Assembly (NCBI RefSeq): GCF_023091865.1
Contig: NZ_JAHXDI010000002.1
Coordinates: 248,001 to 312,000 of the forward strand
Reading direction: 5' to 3'
DNA: 64,000 bases
Origin: Chromohalobacter moromii
GTDB taxonomy: Bacteria; Pseudomonadota; Gammaproteobacteria; Pseudomonadales; Halomonadaceae
Numbering within the stretch: the first letter of the stretch is position 1; every line of letters begins with the position of its first letter. The notes under the pieces are model-generated. The model saw only the letters and a list, made by a program, of their open reading frames with translations. It was not told the origin of the DNA and searched no databases. The position numbers and the translations under genes are program-made. Positions 6,846 through 16,321 of this stretch are shown piece after piece.

Positions 6846-9800
6846 ATGGCGCGTAAATATGAATCGGCCGTCTTGCTGACAGGCGATGCTACCGGCGCGG
6901 TCAAGGCCATCGATCTGACCGATGATCATCTGCGGCAACTCAATGCGCGCCAGCAGCGTAACCAGAAGACGACCCGCAATCAGGGGCAGTCCTGGGAGCA
7001 ATTTTCCGGCACGCTCAAGGGCGCCGCCGCTGCGATGGGGCTTTCGGTGGCAGGGTTGACGGCGCTCGGCCAGCGTCAATTGAATGCAGTGGCCGAGACG
7101 GATCGCCTGGCGAAATCTATTGGCGTGCAGACCAGCCAACTCCAGGCCATGCAGTATGCCGCCCAGTTTGTGGGTATCGAACACGACAAGATGGGCGACA
7201 TCCTCAAGGATGTCAGTGACAAGATCGGTGATGCCTACGCTAACGGTGGCGGCGAAGCAATCGACGTCATCAATAACTTGGGGCTATCTGCCGAGAAGCT
7301 CGTCCAGATGGACCCCGCCGAGCAGATCATGACGATCGGATCGGCCCTCGGTCAGTTGCAGTCCCAGTCTGAGCGCGTCACTGCGATGGAGGCGATCTCC
7401 GACAACGCCACTCGGCTGTTGCCGCTGCTAGAGGACAACTCCGCCGAGATGCGCCGCCTGATGCAGGAAGGTCGCGATCTCAATGTGGCCATGAGCGATT
7501 CGGATATCGAATCGTTCGTTGGCGCCAATAACGCCATCGAGACAATGACCTCGACGGTGGATGGCCTGACAAATTCGTTATTGATCGAACTCGCGCCGGC
7601 GATCACGCAGAGCGTGGAAGATATTCAGGCTTGGGTCGATGAAATGGGCGGCATGGAAGTTGTCGTCGACCGTATATCAAATGCCTTTAGCGTGGCTATT
7701 GATGTGGCCGAAGTGCTGTTCTCTGTTTGGCTAGGGCGTAAAGCATTCGAGGTCATTGATAAAAACAAAGGACTATTTCGAAGCCTGGGCACCGCTGGCA
7801 GTGCTGCCATGGTGGCGATGCAGCGCGATAGCGTTGGTCTGAATCGTGCCCTGGTTATCACTCAAGGACGCATTGCGGCCACGGCGGCCGCTGGCCGCGC
7901 CCTGTCTGGCGCCATGGGGCTTCTAGGTGGCCCGGCCGGTACGGCCATTGTGGCGGCGGGTGCAATCTACACATTTCGCGAAGAGCTGGGCCTTGTGCCG
8001 ACCGAGGCACGCTCGGCGACCGAGATACTGAGTGATCTCCAGGGGCGCATCGAGGGTGTTACCCGAGCATCCATTGATTCGGAGGTCGCGGGGTTCACCG
8101 CCGAACTGGTGCGTCTTCAATCCCAGGCGGGGCAGGCGCGGGATGCCATCGACACCCTGGAGAAAGCCAAGAGCCAGCCCACCTCGTACGGGCAGGGGCA
8201 GCAGGCGGACCTGAGCTACGGGATCACCCGGCATCAGTCTGAATTGAATGAGCTGGACTCGGAAATCGAGGCCCGGCAACGCGCCGTCGAGCAACTGCTC
8301 GACATGCGGCGCGATCTTGATAATGAAAGCAGCGAAAACCCGGGAGAGGTCTCCAACACTAAAGAGTTGGTCGAGACCTACGACCAGCAGCACCAGAAGT
8401 TACAGCAGCTTCGCGCGGATCGCGCCGAGCTTCAACAGTTGGTTAAGGACGATCCCGAGCATGCCGACCAGTATCGGCGGATGCTGGAAGAGAACGCGCA
8501 GCAAATTGAAAAGGCCACGGAATCCACCAAGGATAACAGCGCCGCTAAGAAAGCCGCCAAGGAAGCCGAACGCGAGCACGAGCGCGCCCTGGAAGAATCC
8601 GCTAGCGCCTATGCCGATCTGTTCGCCGAACTCTCCCCGGTAGGGAATGCCCAGGCCGAGTATCAATCCACCCTGGCGCAGCTGCAGCTACAGGTGGAAG
8701 AGGGCACGAAGAGCGAGCTTGAATACTACGCCGCCGTGGGCATGGCCGCGCAGGTCTACAACCAGGCTGCCAAGGCAGCGGACCCGTACCATCAGCGTCT
8801 TGATGAACTCGAGTCTACCTACGGCGGCAGCCAAGCCAAAGCTCGCCAGCTCAGCAGCGACATCGACTTTCTTCGCCAGGCAATCGAGCGGACCGGCGAC
8901 CCGACCGGGCGCCTGACCGAGCAACTCCACAACGCGCAGGATGAAATGCGGGGTGTGGGTGGTGAATCAGAAGCCATGGCCGAGCTATGGGAGAACTCGC
9001 TAGACCGCATGGACGACGCGGCCGTCGATATGTGGCGCTCGTTTCTCGATGGCAGTGAAGACGCGTTCAGCTCGTTCAAGAACCTGGCACTCGATACGCT
9101 GGCCGAGGTGATCCACGCCTACACCACGCGACAGATCACGGCATCTCTCGGGGCGTCGCTGAGCGTTGCAGGCTCAGGCAGCGCGGCTGCGGGACAGGCC
9201 GGCGGCATGGGAAGCACAGGCTCGATCAGCGACCTGGCAAGCGTCGGAAGTAGCCTCTACGGCGGTGGGATGCAGACGGCGGGTAACGCCTATCGTGCGT
9301 TCGCGGGTACTGGCTCTACCTATGGTGGCCAGTTTGGTTCAAGCCTCGCCGCGAGCAGCGGCGGTGGCGCGACTCAAGGTTTTCAGTCGTTTGCAGGCAG
9401 TGGTATTGGCAACGCGGCTCTCGGTATTGGCGGCGGTCTCGCGGGCGGTTATCTCGGCAACGAGGTATTCGGCGGCGGTGAGTATTCAGGTATCGGCGCT
9501 ACGTTAGGCGGTGTGGCTGGGCAGGCGTTAATCCCGATCCCCGGTGTCGGGGCTGCTGTCGGTTCATTCCTCGGGTCTGGCATTGGTTCGCTGTTTGGCG
9601 GCTCCGGCGTCGATCCCAACACTATTTTCAAAACCGAGGGAGAATACGGCAGTAGCGGCCGCGATGGCTTCGAGCGCGAAATCTATGCTGATAGCTCGCT
9701 CGGTCGCGTAGGCTTTGCACGCGAGTCGCAAGACCTAGACTACGCGTTCGATTCGTTCGACGAAGCCCAGCAGTTCATCGATCAAGTAGCACAGCTTGAC

Positions 9801-11093
9801 AACGCATTCGCCCAGGCGGCGGGGTCGGATAGCGGCCTCGCGAAGATGCAGGAGGCTGTTCAGAACCAGGGTCTTCTTGATCGCTCGGGCGATGAGTTCC
9901 TCGAGCAGCGCTATCGCACTGCGTTCGATACGCTCGATTCGCGCTTCGAAGACCTGGTCATGGGCATCAACGGCGATGCCCAGGGATTCGTTCAGGCGGC
10001 GGTGGCGGTCTCTCAAGTCGAGCCGATGCTCGATGAGTTCAGCAGTGCCGTGCAAAACGAGGTCGTGTCACGCATCACAGGCGGCGCTGAACAGATCGTA
10101 CAGAGCGCTGGAGAAATGCAGACGGCGTTGCAGTCGCTGGCGGTGCTCGACGGCAGCGTTGATCGCCTCAACCTGCGCTTCGACGAGACGTCGGCAGCAG
10201 CGGTCACCGCCGCATCAGACCTGCAGCAGCTGATGGGCGGTGTCGACTCCCTCGCCAGCGCTCAGCAGTCCTATTACGACGCGTTCTACTCCGAAGATGA
10301 GAAGCTCGCGAACTTGGAGGACGACCTGCAGGAGCGTTTCGGGGAGCTTGACCTGTCCATGCCGGACACCGCCGAGGGCTTCCGCGACCTCGTCGAAGCC
10401 CAGAATCTGATGACCGAGGCGGGGCGCGAGCAATACGCCGCGCTGCTCAACCTGGTGCCGACCATGTCGGACTACATCAGCGTCACCGAGCAGGCCGCCG
10501 ACGCGCTCGAGCAGCAGATGTCACGGCTGCAGGGATGGATCGACAGCTTGCTGTTGTCCGATCAGTCCACCCTCGACCCCGGCGAGCGCTTCCAGGAGGC
10601 GCAAAGCCAGTACGCCTCCGTGCTGGTGCGCGCCGAGGAAGGCGACCTGGATGCCATCGGCAACCTGGGCAGCGTGGCCGACCAGTTCCTCCAGGAAGCG
10701 GCCAGCTACTACGGTCAGGCGTCCGGCCAGTACGGCGATCTGTTCGAAGAGATCCTCGCGGATGCCCGCGGCATCGACGGCTCGCACGCCGACGGGCTGG
10801 CCTCGGTGCCGTTCGACGGCTACCGCGCCGAGCTGCACGCCGCCGAAACGGTGCTCCCCGCGTCCATCGCTCAGCTCTACCGCGACTCCGCCCCGGGTAG
10901 CAGCACCAACCGGGAAATGCTCGCCGAGCTGCAGGCCCTGCGCCGCGAGTCACAGCAGCTCCGTGAGGAAGTGCGCCAGCTGCGCGGCGAACGTTCGCAA
11001 GACGCGGCACGTGCCGCTGGCCAGCGCGCCGATCAACTGCGCGAGCAGCAGCGCATCAACCGCAACACCAAGACGAGGCCGACCACCGTATGA
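6846..11093 (+). CDS. Tail tape measure protein
   Basis: At 1415 residues this is the longest gene and sets tail length. It has a helical N-terminal third and long charged coiled-coil stretches at residues about 420-640. A Gly/Ala/Ser-rich hydrophobic block lies at about 775-925 (for example GIGGGLAGGYLGN and PIPGVGAAVGSFLGSG), of the kind implicated in membrane passage of the genome. A late DGSHADGLASVPFDGY motif sits at about 1311, common near the end of tape measures, and a C-terminal coiled coil at about 1355-1390. The RBS GGAGG at 6836-6840 precedes ATG 6846. It overlaps the next gene by ATGA at 11090-11093. Confidence 0.93.
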   Translation: MARKYESAVLLTGDATGAVKAIDLTDDHLRQLNARQQRNQKTTRNQGQSWEQFSGTLKGAAAAMGLSVAGLTALGQRQLNAVAETDRLAKSIGVQTSQLQAMQYAAQFVGIEHDKMGDILKDVSDKIGDAYANGGGEAIDVINNLGLSAEKLVQMDPAEQIMTIGSALGQLQSQSERVTAMEAISDNATRLLPLLEDNSAEMRRLMQEGRDLNVAMSDSDIESFVGANNAIETMTSTVDGLTNSLLIELAPAITQSVEDIQAWVDEMGGMEVVVDRISNAFSVAIDVAEVLFSVWLGRKAFEVIDKNKGLFRSLGTAGSAAMVAMQRDSVGLNRALVITQGRIAATAAAGRALSGAMGLLGGPAGTAIVAAGAIYTFREELGLVPTEARSATEILSDLQGRIEGVTRASIDSEVAGFTAELVRLQSQAGQARDAIDTLEKAKSQPTSYGQGQQADLSYGITRHQSELNELDSEIEARQRAVEQLLDMRRDLDNESSENPGEVSNTKELVETYDQQHQKLQQLRADRAELQQLVKDDPEHADQYRRMLEENAQQIEKATESTKDNSAAKKAAKEAEREHERALEESASAYADLFAELSPVGNAQAEYQSTLAQLQLQVEEGTKSELEYYAAVGMAAQVYNQAAKAADPYHQRLDELESTYGGSQAKARQLSSDIDFLRQAIERTGDPTGRLTEQLHNAQDEMRGVGGESEAMAELWENSLDRMDDAAVDMWRSFLDGSEDAFSSFKNLALDTLAEVIHAYTTRQITASLGASLSVAGSGSAAAGQAGGMGSTGSISDLASVGSSLYGGGMQTAGNAYRAFAGTGSTYGGQFGSSLAASSGGGATQGFQSFAGSGIGNAALGIGGGLAGGYLGNEVFGGGEYSGIGATLGGVAGQALIPIPGVGAAVGSFLGSGIGSLFGGSGVDPNTIFKTEGEYGSSGRDGFEREIYADSSLGRVGFARESQDLDYAFDSFDEAQQFIDQVAQLDNAFAQAAGSDSGLAKMQEAVQNQGLLDRSGDEFLEQRYRTAFDTLDSRFEDLVMGINGDAQGFVQAAVAVSQVEPMLDEFSSAVQNEVVSRITGGAEQIVQSAGEMQTALQSLAVLDGSVDRLNLRFDETSAAAVTAASDLQQLMGGVDSLASAQQSYYDAFYSEDEKLANLEDDLQERFGELDLSMPDTAEGFRDLVEAQNLMTEAGREQYAALLNLVPTMSDYISVTEQAADALEQQMSRLQGWIDSLLLSDQSTLDPGERFQEAQSQYASVLVRAEEGDLDAIGNLGSVADQFLQEAASYYGQASGQYGDLFEEILADARGIDGSHADGLASVPFDGYRAELHAAETVLPASIAQLYRDSAPGSSTNREMLAELQALRRESQQLREEVRQLRGERSQDAARAAGQRADQLREQQRINRNTKTRPTTV

Positions 11094-12532
11094 CAGACGC
11101 CGAATACGAGGCCTGGCTGGCGGATCTCTCGGCGCCACGCATCGTGCTGTGTGAACTCGACTATGCCGGCGGTACCGAGTACATCGCGTCGCGCCCGTAC
11201 ATCTCGCGGCCCACTGACAGCGACCCGAACCGCGCCTACGACGACCTGCTCGTCGAAGCCATCGACATCGAGACGCGTACCGATGGGCTGATCTCATTCG
11301 GTGAAATCACGCTGGTCGATGACGGTTCTCTGTGGCGCTGGGTCTCCCGGGCGTGGAAAGGGTTTCCCGTGCGGCTGTACCTCGGCGGGCCGGAGTGGTC
11401 GCGGGACGATTTTCGGCTGCATGCCCGGGCCCTGAACGGTGGCGTGTCGGAGTCACGGCGGGGCACGCTGGCGTTCTCGGTCACTGACGAATCAGCGCAG
11501 CTCGACGAGCCGATCGATACTGGCTCGCTGCCCGAGGACGCCGGGCCGGTGCCGCTGGCCCTGGGCTCGGTCTTCAATGCGCCACTGGTGCGTGTCTCCA
11601 CGAGTGAGCTGACCTACCGTGCGTCGTATCTCGCGGTCAGCTCACTATCGCCCAAGGATGCCGGGGCAGCTGCGCCGCACACAGCGGATCTCGCCGGCGG
11701 CACGGTGACACTCGACAACGCCCCGGGCGACACCCTCACGGTCGATATCGAGGAATCGCACAACACGCCCGCGGCCATCGTGTCCTGGGTAGCAGATCAA
11801 TACGGACTGACGCTCGGTACGCTCGAGCTGCCCGCCTACACCGTGGGGCTCTACTACGGCAGCGAGGTGACGGGGCGCCAGATCCTCGATGAGCTGTGCC
11901 AGGGCCTCGGCGCCTACTGGTACCTCGACGCCCTGGGGCGGCTCGTCGCGCGCCAGCATGACATCCCCGGCGAGGCCGACATCGTGCTGAGCATCGACGA
12001 AATCGAGGATGGCCAGATAGCGCTGGTGGAGACCGAGCAGCCCTGGCACTCGCTGACGCTGCGCTGGCGGCGCAATTACGCCCCGCTGCGCAGCGTCGCC
12101 GGCGTCATCGACGAGAACAACGCCACGCTGGCGGCCAGGCTCCAACGCACCTGGACCGAGACCAAGGGCACTCAGGACACCAGCGATCACCCGCTGGCGG
12201 AGACGCCGACACGCGATAGCTGCATCCAGATCGAGGCCGACGCCGTCACCGAGCGCGATCGCCTGCTGGGGCTGCGCACTGTGCGCGCGGACGTGTTCGA
12301 GATCGACGCGTTCCTCGCCCCTGTGGCGCTCGGCCAGCGTATCGAGGTCGAACACCCGGCCACCGAGCGCATGATCGGCCGCGTCATCTCCGTCAGCCGC
12401 TCGCCGACGCGCAGCACCACCACGCTCAACGTCTGGTTTCCGACGCCGTGGCCACCCGGCGAGCTCGGCGATGCCGTCGACGCCCTCGATATCGCCGTCA
12501 ATGAAACCATGCCCGCATTACTCGAGGACTGA
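11090..12532 (+). CDS. Phage tail hub/baseplate-type protein
   Basis: This 480-residue, beta-rich acidic protein directly follows the tape measure, where tail hub and distal tail proteins lie. The middle region (PAAIVSWVADQYGL..., GRQILDELCQGLGAYWYLDALGRLVARQH) is typical of hub proteins of phage baseplates, in which a short helical segment is followed by beta strands. It would join the tail tube to the fibre proteins. It starts in the ATGA overlap with the tape measure and ends just before the fibre gene. The precise family is not certain. Confidence 0.6.
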   Translation: MTDAEYEAWLADLSAPRIVLCELDYAGGTEYIASRPYISRPTDSDPNRAYDDLLVEAIDIETRTDGLISFGEITLVDDGSLWRWVSRAWKGFPVRLYLGGPEWSRDDFRLHARALNGGVSESRRGTLAFSVTDESAQLDEPIDTGSLPEDAGPVPLALGSVFNAPLVRVSTSELTYRASYLAVSSLSPKDAGAAAPHTADLAGGTVTLDNAPGDTLTVDIEESHNTPAAIVSWVADQYGLTLGTLELPAYTVGLYYGSEVTGRQILDELCQGLGAYWYLDALGRLVARQHDIPGEADIVLSIDEIEDGQIALVETEQPWHSLTLRWRRNYAPLRSVAGVIDENNATLAARLQRTWTETKGTQDTSDHPLAETPTRDSCIQIEADAVTERDRLLGLRTVRADVFEIDAFLAPVALGQRIEVEHPATERMIGRVISVSRSPTRSTTTLNVWFPTPWPPGELGDAVDALDIAVNETMPALLED

Positions 12533-12534
12533 GC

Positions 12535-13503
12535 ATGCCCACGATTCCGCAGGAAATCGCCGAGTCGACCGAGAAGCTGACTACCAATACCGACATCGTC
12601 GACCAGTTCGTCCACGGCCCGGCCACGATCTATATCCCCGTGCGCGGCGGCACGCTGCGCCCGCTTCTCTACTGGCAAGGGACCTTTCAGGACAAGGTCG
12701 TCGAACTCGCGGGGCCCTATGTGCAGCAGGCCGAGGACTCGGCCAGCGCCGCCGCGCAGTCCGCGCAGACGGCTGCTGAAAAACGCGACCAAACCGCACT
12801 TGATGCACAGGCCACCGCCGCCGATCGGCAGCAGACGGGGATAGATCGCCAAGCCGCCGCCGATTCAGCCACTGCCTCGAGCGAAAGCGCCACCACGGCC
12901 GGCGAGGCGCAGGTGGCCGCAGAAACGGCGCGGGATAAATCGAAGGCCTGGGCCAGTCAGGAAACGGGAGAGGTTGAGCCAGGCCTCAAGTCCGCCAAGC
13001 AATATGCGGAAGAAGCCGCTTCATACGGTGATCCCAACGCATTCAACATCACCGCCGATCAGACCAGCGACACGCGGCGACTGGATGAATGGGCGGGGCA
13101 GGCTAGGGCCAACCAGCAGGAGCTCTCATCACTTGTGGCAGGCGGTAATTTCACGGCAATGCCCACCATTAATGGTGATCCCATTGTTGAGAGTGGCAGT
13201 AACAGTTTTGGTGACTGGGTTCGATTTTACGGCGGTAGAGTGTTCATGAATAGAGAGGTCGAGCCGAACTATAACGAAAGTAGTTTTCAAAATTATGCTA
13301 TGCCCTTAACTGGCGATAACAGGAGGGTTAGTGGCGGCTTTGCAAAGACTAACCATGAGGGGAATGGGCCGGGTAATGATGCCCTAGATGTCTTGAGGGA
13401 TGCGACCATGACTATTACTGATAGTCAATGGAAAATTGCATTTAGAGGGATCACTAGTTCAACTGCCGAAGCGCGTTTGAATTTATGGGCAATGTTTTAT
13501 TGA
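12535..13503 (+). CDS. Phage tail fibre protein with coiled-coil shaft
   Basis: This 322-residue protein has a small N-terminal anchor (residues 1-60). A long Ala/Gln/Thr-rich repeat-like stretch follows at about 62-165 (SASAAAQSAQTAAEKRDQ and similar), typical of trimeric coiled-coil fibre shafts. The distinct C-terminal domain at about 190-322 is Asn/Gly-rich and probably contacts the host. DNA encoding the C-terminal part is clearly lower in GC than the N-terminal part, a sign of tip-domain exchange. Downstream are two small chaperone-like genes. Confidence 0.75.
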   Translation: MPTIPQEIAESTEKLTTNTDIVDQFVHGPATIYIPVRGGTLRPLLYWQGTFQDKVVELAGPYVQQAEDSASAAAQSAQTAAEKRDQTALDAQATAADRQQTGIDRQAAADSATASSESATTAGEAQVAAETARDKSKAWASQETGEVEPGLKSAKQYAEEAASYGDPNAFNITADQTSDTRRLDEWAGQARANQQELSSLVAGGNFTAMPTINGDPIVESGSNSFGDWVRFYGGRVFMNREVEPNYNESSFQNYAMPLTGDNRRVSGGFAKTNHEGNGPGNDALDVLRDATMTITDSQWKIAFRGITSSTAEARLNLWAMFY

Positions 13504-13519
13504 GTACTTGGAGGTGCTT

Positions 13520-13888
13520 ATGAAGATCAATATGCTAGCAGGCCCCGGTCCTGACTATTACAAAATAATAGGTGATGTCATCACTGCCTACGTCGGCAGC
13601 GAGTCAGAAAATTATGATCTATCAGTTATCGAAGAAGGTGACACGGTTACCGATGTCTCCTCAATAGGTGGCATCCAGCCTATTCATTATGCAACTCGCG
13701 AAAATGGCGAGCTGAAAGTCAACCTTTGCCAGCGAGTAGGCCCCGGCTATTGGTCGGAATCCGGCTGGTTCGATGCGAGCGAGTATGACCCCGATGCCGT
13801 TCATGTTGTATTCGATGGGTCCAAGGCTTTTTGGGGCACGCCCGTCGTCTACACGCGCCAGGGCGCGATAACACCGGAGGCTTCCTGA
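13520..13888 (+). CDS. Small protein following tail fibre gene
   Basis: The 122-residue product starts at ATG 13520 with GGAGG at 13510-13514. It is acidic with a beta-rich pattern (AYVGSESENYDLSV..., CQRVGPGYWSESGWF). The 5' half is AT-richer, like the preceding fibre tip, suggesting the two moved together. It may be a fibre partner or tip protein. I do not recognise a named family. It overlaps the next gene by one base at the TGATG junction. Confidence 0.55.
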   Translation: MKINMLAGPGPDYYKIIGDVITAYVGSESENYDLSVIEEGDTVTDVSSIGGIQPIHYATRENGELKVNLCQRVGPGYWSESGWFDASEYDPDAVHVVFDGSKAFWGTPVVYTRQGAITPEAS

Positions 13889-14322
13889 TGGGATCGCTAA
13901 CGATCAAGAAAGCGCCTACCGCCGCTGAGCAGTTGCATAAGGCCCAGCGCCAGCAACTACGCCAATTCAACGACGACTATGATGCCGCTGCGAAACCTCT
14001 CATCAAAGATTATCCCGAGGCCGAGCGGTTGAGCTGGGCCAAGCAGCTCGACGAAGCGTCGCGGTACCGTGAGTGGCAAGAAGCCGGAGAGAATGGGACC
14101 GCGCCGCCGACGCCCGCGCTGAATGCGATCCTGAAAGGGCGCAATAACGGCGACGGCACGGAGACGCTGGCCGATCTGGTTACTGCAGTCCTGACGCGCG
14201 CTGACGCGTTCATCCAGTGGCAGGAGTACACCGGAATCCGCCATCGCGGCGAGCGCCTGATCCTCAACGCCGAAACGATCGAGGACGTACAGGCCGTGAC
14301 CTGGGAGTCACTGACGTCATAG
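13888..14322 (+). CDS. Tail fibre assembly chaperone-like protein
   Basis: At 144 residues it has a helical, charged N-terminus (TAAEQLHKAQRQQLRQF), a middle YREWQEAGENGTAPPTPALNAIL segment and a C-terminal VQAVTWESL motif. This resembles small tail-fibre-associated chaperones, including DUF4376-type proteins, that follow fibre genes. The coupled start (TGATG with the previous stop) supports expression together. Fibre chaperones help fibre trimers fold; the exact partner is presumably the fibre at 12535. A fragment with a similar ending occurs at 16182-16259. Confidence 0.55.
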   Translation: MGSLTIKKAPTAAEQLHKAQRQQLRQFNDDYDAAAKPLIKDYPEAERLSWAKQLDEASRYREWQEAGENGTAPPTPALNAILKGRNNGDGTETLADLVTAVLTRADAFIQWQEYTGIRHRGERLILNAETIEDVQAVTWESLTS

Positions 14323-14368
14323 CGCCCACACCACGCCTGCCCGCCATCACCTGGTCACCGAGGCGCCC

Positions 14369-15184
14369 ATGCCCAATCTCCGCTTCATTATCAACAACGC
14401 CCACGACGGCACGCTGCTGAACGCTACCTCCAATGCTCTCCCTATCACCAACACGCAACGCAGTGAGCGCGTGAAGGTGTGGCGTTCGACCAATACCAGC
14501 CAGCAGGTGATCGATGCCACGCTGCCGACGCCGACCTACCTCGGGGCGGTGGTGCTGTATCGGCACAACCTGTCATCGGGCTCGCGCGTGCGCCTCGAAC
14601 TGTTGGTCGATAACGACGTCATCTATGACTCGGGCAGCGTCAATATCAGCGGGCTGATCCCCCTCGGTGAGTTCGCGATAGGCGTAGACCCCTGGGGCGC
14701 GACAAGTACCGATAGTATCCCGACGCAACAGGCGGCTTTCTGGCTGCCCGTGCTGCTTGCCACGCGGTACCGCATCACCATCGATGACCCCGACAACCTG
14801 GATGGCTACATGGAAATCGGCCGCATCATCAGCGGCCAGGTGATCTCGCCAAAATTCAACGCGAGCTATGGGCTGACTCTCGAGTGGCAGGACGCCGGGG
14901 AGCATCGGCGCACAGAGGGCGGATCTCTCCGCACCGTCGGAGAGGGGCTGTCGCGACGGTTGCCGATCGACCTCGACTGGCTCGATGCCACCGACCGCGC
15001 CCGGTTCACCGCCGCGATCCTGAAAAGCGGCAAGAACCGGGACATCTACGTCAGCGTTCTTCCCGAAGAGGGCGGCATCGACGAGGCCGAATACGCGTTT
15101 CTCGCCCGCCGCGAGAACAACTACGCGCACACGCACAATCAGTTCAACAACTGGCGTAGCCAGCTGATTTTCTTGGAGGTCTGA
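14369..15184 (+). CDS. Phage tail protein, probably distal-tail/host-contact
   Basis: The 271-residue product is beta-rich throughout (RVKVWRSTNTSQQVIDATL, RVRLELLVDNDVIYDSG, ATRYRITIDDPDN). Its mid-section resembles phage proteins with jelly-roll or galactose-binding type folds, so a role at the tail tip contacting the surface is plausible. No catalytic motif is visible. ATG 14369 is the first start after the chaperone gene; the RBS is weak (GAGGC). The next gene begins 3 bases after its stop. Confidence 0.55.
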   Translation: MPNLRFIINNAHDGTLLNATSNALPITNTQRSERVKVWRSTNTSQQVIDATLPTPTYLGAVVLYRHNLSSGSRVRLELLVDNDVIYDSGSVNISGLIPLGEFAIGVDPWGATSTDSIPTQQAAFWLPVLLATRYRITIDDPDNLDGYMEIGRIISGQVISPKFNASYGLTLEWQDAGEHRRTEGGSLRTVGEGLSRRLPIDLDWLDATDRARFTAAILKSGKNRDIYVSVLPEEGGIDEAEYAFLARRENNYAHTHNQFNNWRSQLIFLEV

Positions 15185-15186
15185 CC

Positions 15187-16188
15187 ATGGCCCACGTCCC
15201 GACAGTCCCGAATTTCGCGCAGTGGGATTTCGAATACGGCGACACCGACGCCGCGATCATCAAAGACAACGCCCGCAATGCCGCCCTGGTTCAGTTCGGT
15301 GGCCAGCTGCGGCAGATGACCCAGACATTCAACGATGATCTGGAAACTGTCGCCGAAGACAAAGCCGCCGCCGCACAGTCAGCGAGCGAGGCGCAGACAT
15401 TCCGCGACGAGGCGCAGGAGATCAGCGAAACCGGCCTGCCGCCTAAGGCGGGCAATGCCGGCGCGATCCTGCGTGTTGCGGATGACGAAAGCGGTTACGT
15501 GCTCGACGCACTGCTGCGCCATTTGCTCCCGGTAGGCGAGATCAAGATGTTCCCGGCGACGGTCGCTCCGGAGGGTTTCCGGAAGGCCAATGGAGATGAA
15601 GTCTCCCGCACGGAATACGCCGATCTGTGGGCTTTCGCCCAGGCCAGCGGCAACCTGGCGGCCAGCGAGGCCGAGAAAGACCCCGTGCAATTCGGCCCCG
15701 GCGACGGCTCGACGACGTTCACGCTGCCGGACTATCGCGGCCTACACCCACGTTTCTGGGATGACGGCCGTGGCATTGATCCTGGTCGCGAAATGGGTAC
15801 GACCCAGCAGAGCCAGAACAAGGCACACGACCATGGCGGCAACACGCGCAACGACACCCACGGCCACGGCGGCAGCATTGGTCAAGGGGGGCTCCACTCC
15901 CATGCTGGCCGCACCGCTGAGGACGGCAATCACCGTCACCCGTATACAGCGCGAGGTAACGCGAGCACCGACACAGGCGGCAGCGCTCGGCAAACGCAAA
16001 CCACAGAAGAGAGCAATTATACCGAATACGCTGGCCTGCACTGGCACTACCTGCAAATCGAAAACGCCGGCTTGCATGGTCACTCACTGACCATCAACAA
16101 CAACACCCACGCTCACGGCATCAACAGCGACGGCGGCGCCGAGGCTCGAGGCATCAACGGCCCGCTGCTCGCGTGTATTCGGTGCTGA
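15187..16188 (+). CDS. Phage tail collar fibre with seven HxH motifs
   Basis: The 333-residue product has an N-terminal anchor (1-60) and a short coiled coil (about 55-85). A phage tail collar domain lies at about 110-190 (VGEIKMFPATVAPEGFRKANG, then FTLPDYRGLHPRFWDDGRG). A Gly/Asn/His-rich C-terminus at about 213-315 carries seven His-x-His motifs: HDH, HGH, HSH, HRH, HWH, HGH and HAH. Such motifs line metal sites in other long tail fibres, for example T4 gp37. RBS GGAGG precedes ATG 15187. It is the likely receptor-contact fibre. Confidence 0.8.
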   Translation: MAHVPTVPNFAQWDFEYGDTDAAIIKDNARNAALVQFGGQLRQMTQTFNDDLETVAEDKAAAAQSASEAQTFRDEAQEISETGLPPKAGNAGAILRVADDESGYVLDALLRHLLPVGEIKMFPATVAPEGFRKANGDEVSRTEYADLWAFAQASGNLAASEAEKDPVQFGPGDGSTTFTLPDYRGLHPRFWDDGRGIDPGREMGTTQQSQNKAHDHGGNTRNDTHGHGGSIGQGGLHSHAGRTAEDGNHRHPYTARGNASTDTGGSARQTQTTEESNYTEYAGLHWHYLQIENAGLHGHSLTINNNTHAHGINSDGGAEARGINGPLLACIRC

Positions 16189-16259
16189 GGGGGCGCATCG
16201 AGCAGGCTGAGTCCGTGAAAGAGGTGCGCGCGGTGGTGTGGGAGAGTCTGGCGGGGTGA
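16182..16259 (+). pseudogene. Remnant of a second tail-fibre chaperone
   Basis: In the frame ending at TGA 16257-16259 the text reads VLRGRIEQAESVKEVRAVVWESLAG. Its end resembles the end of the chaperone at 13888-14322 (ETIEDVQAVTWESLTS). There is no start codon or N-terminal part. I read it as the leftover C-terminus of a duplicated chaperone downstream of the collar fibre. It overlaps the last few codons of the collar gene in another frame. Confidence 0.5.
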
Positions 16260-16288
16260 GCGCTAGCACAATCCGCACGCAGAACAAT

Positions 16289-16313
16289 GCCCCGGCTCCG
16301 GCCGGGGCTTTTT
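16289..16313. terminator. Terminator of the tail operon
   Basis: GCCCCGGC (16289-16296) pairs with GCCGGGGC (16301-16308) around the loop TCCG, followed by TTTTT. It separates the rightward tail operon from the leftward HEPN-like gene. Confidence 0.9.
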
Positions 16314-16321
16314 GTATATAT

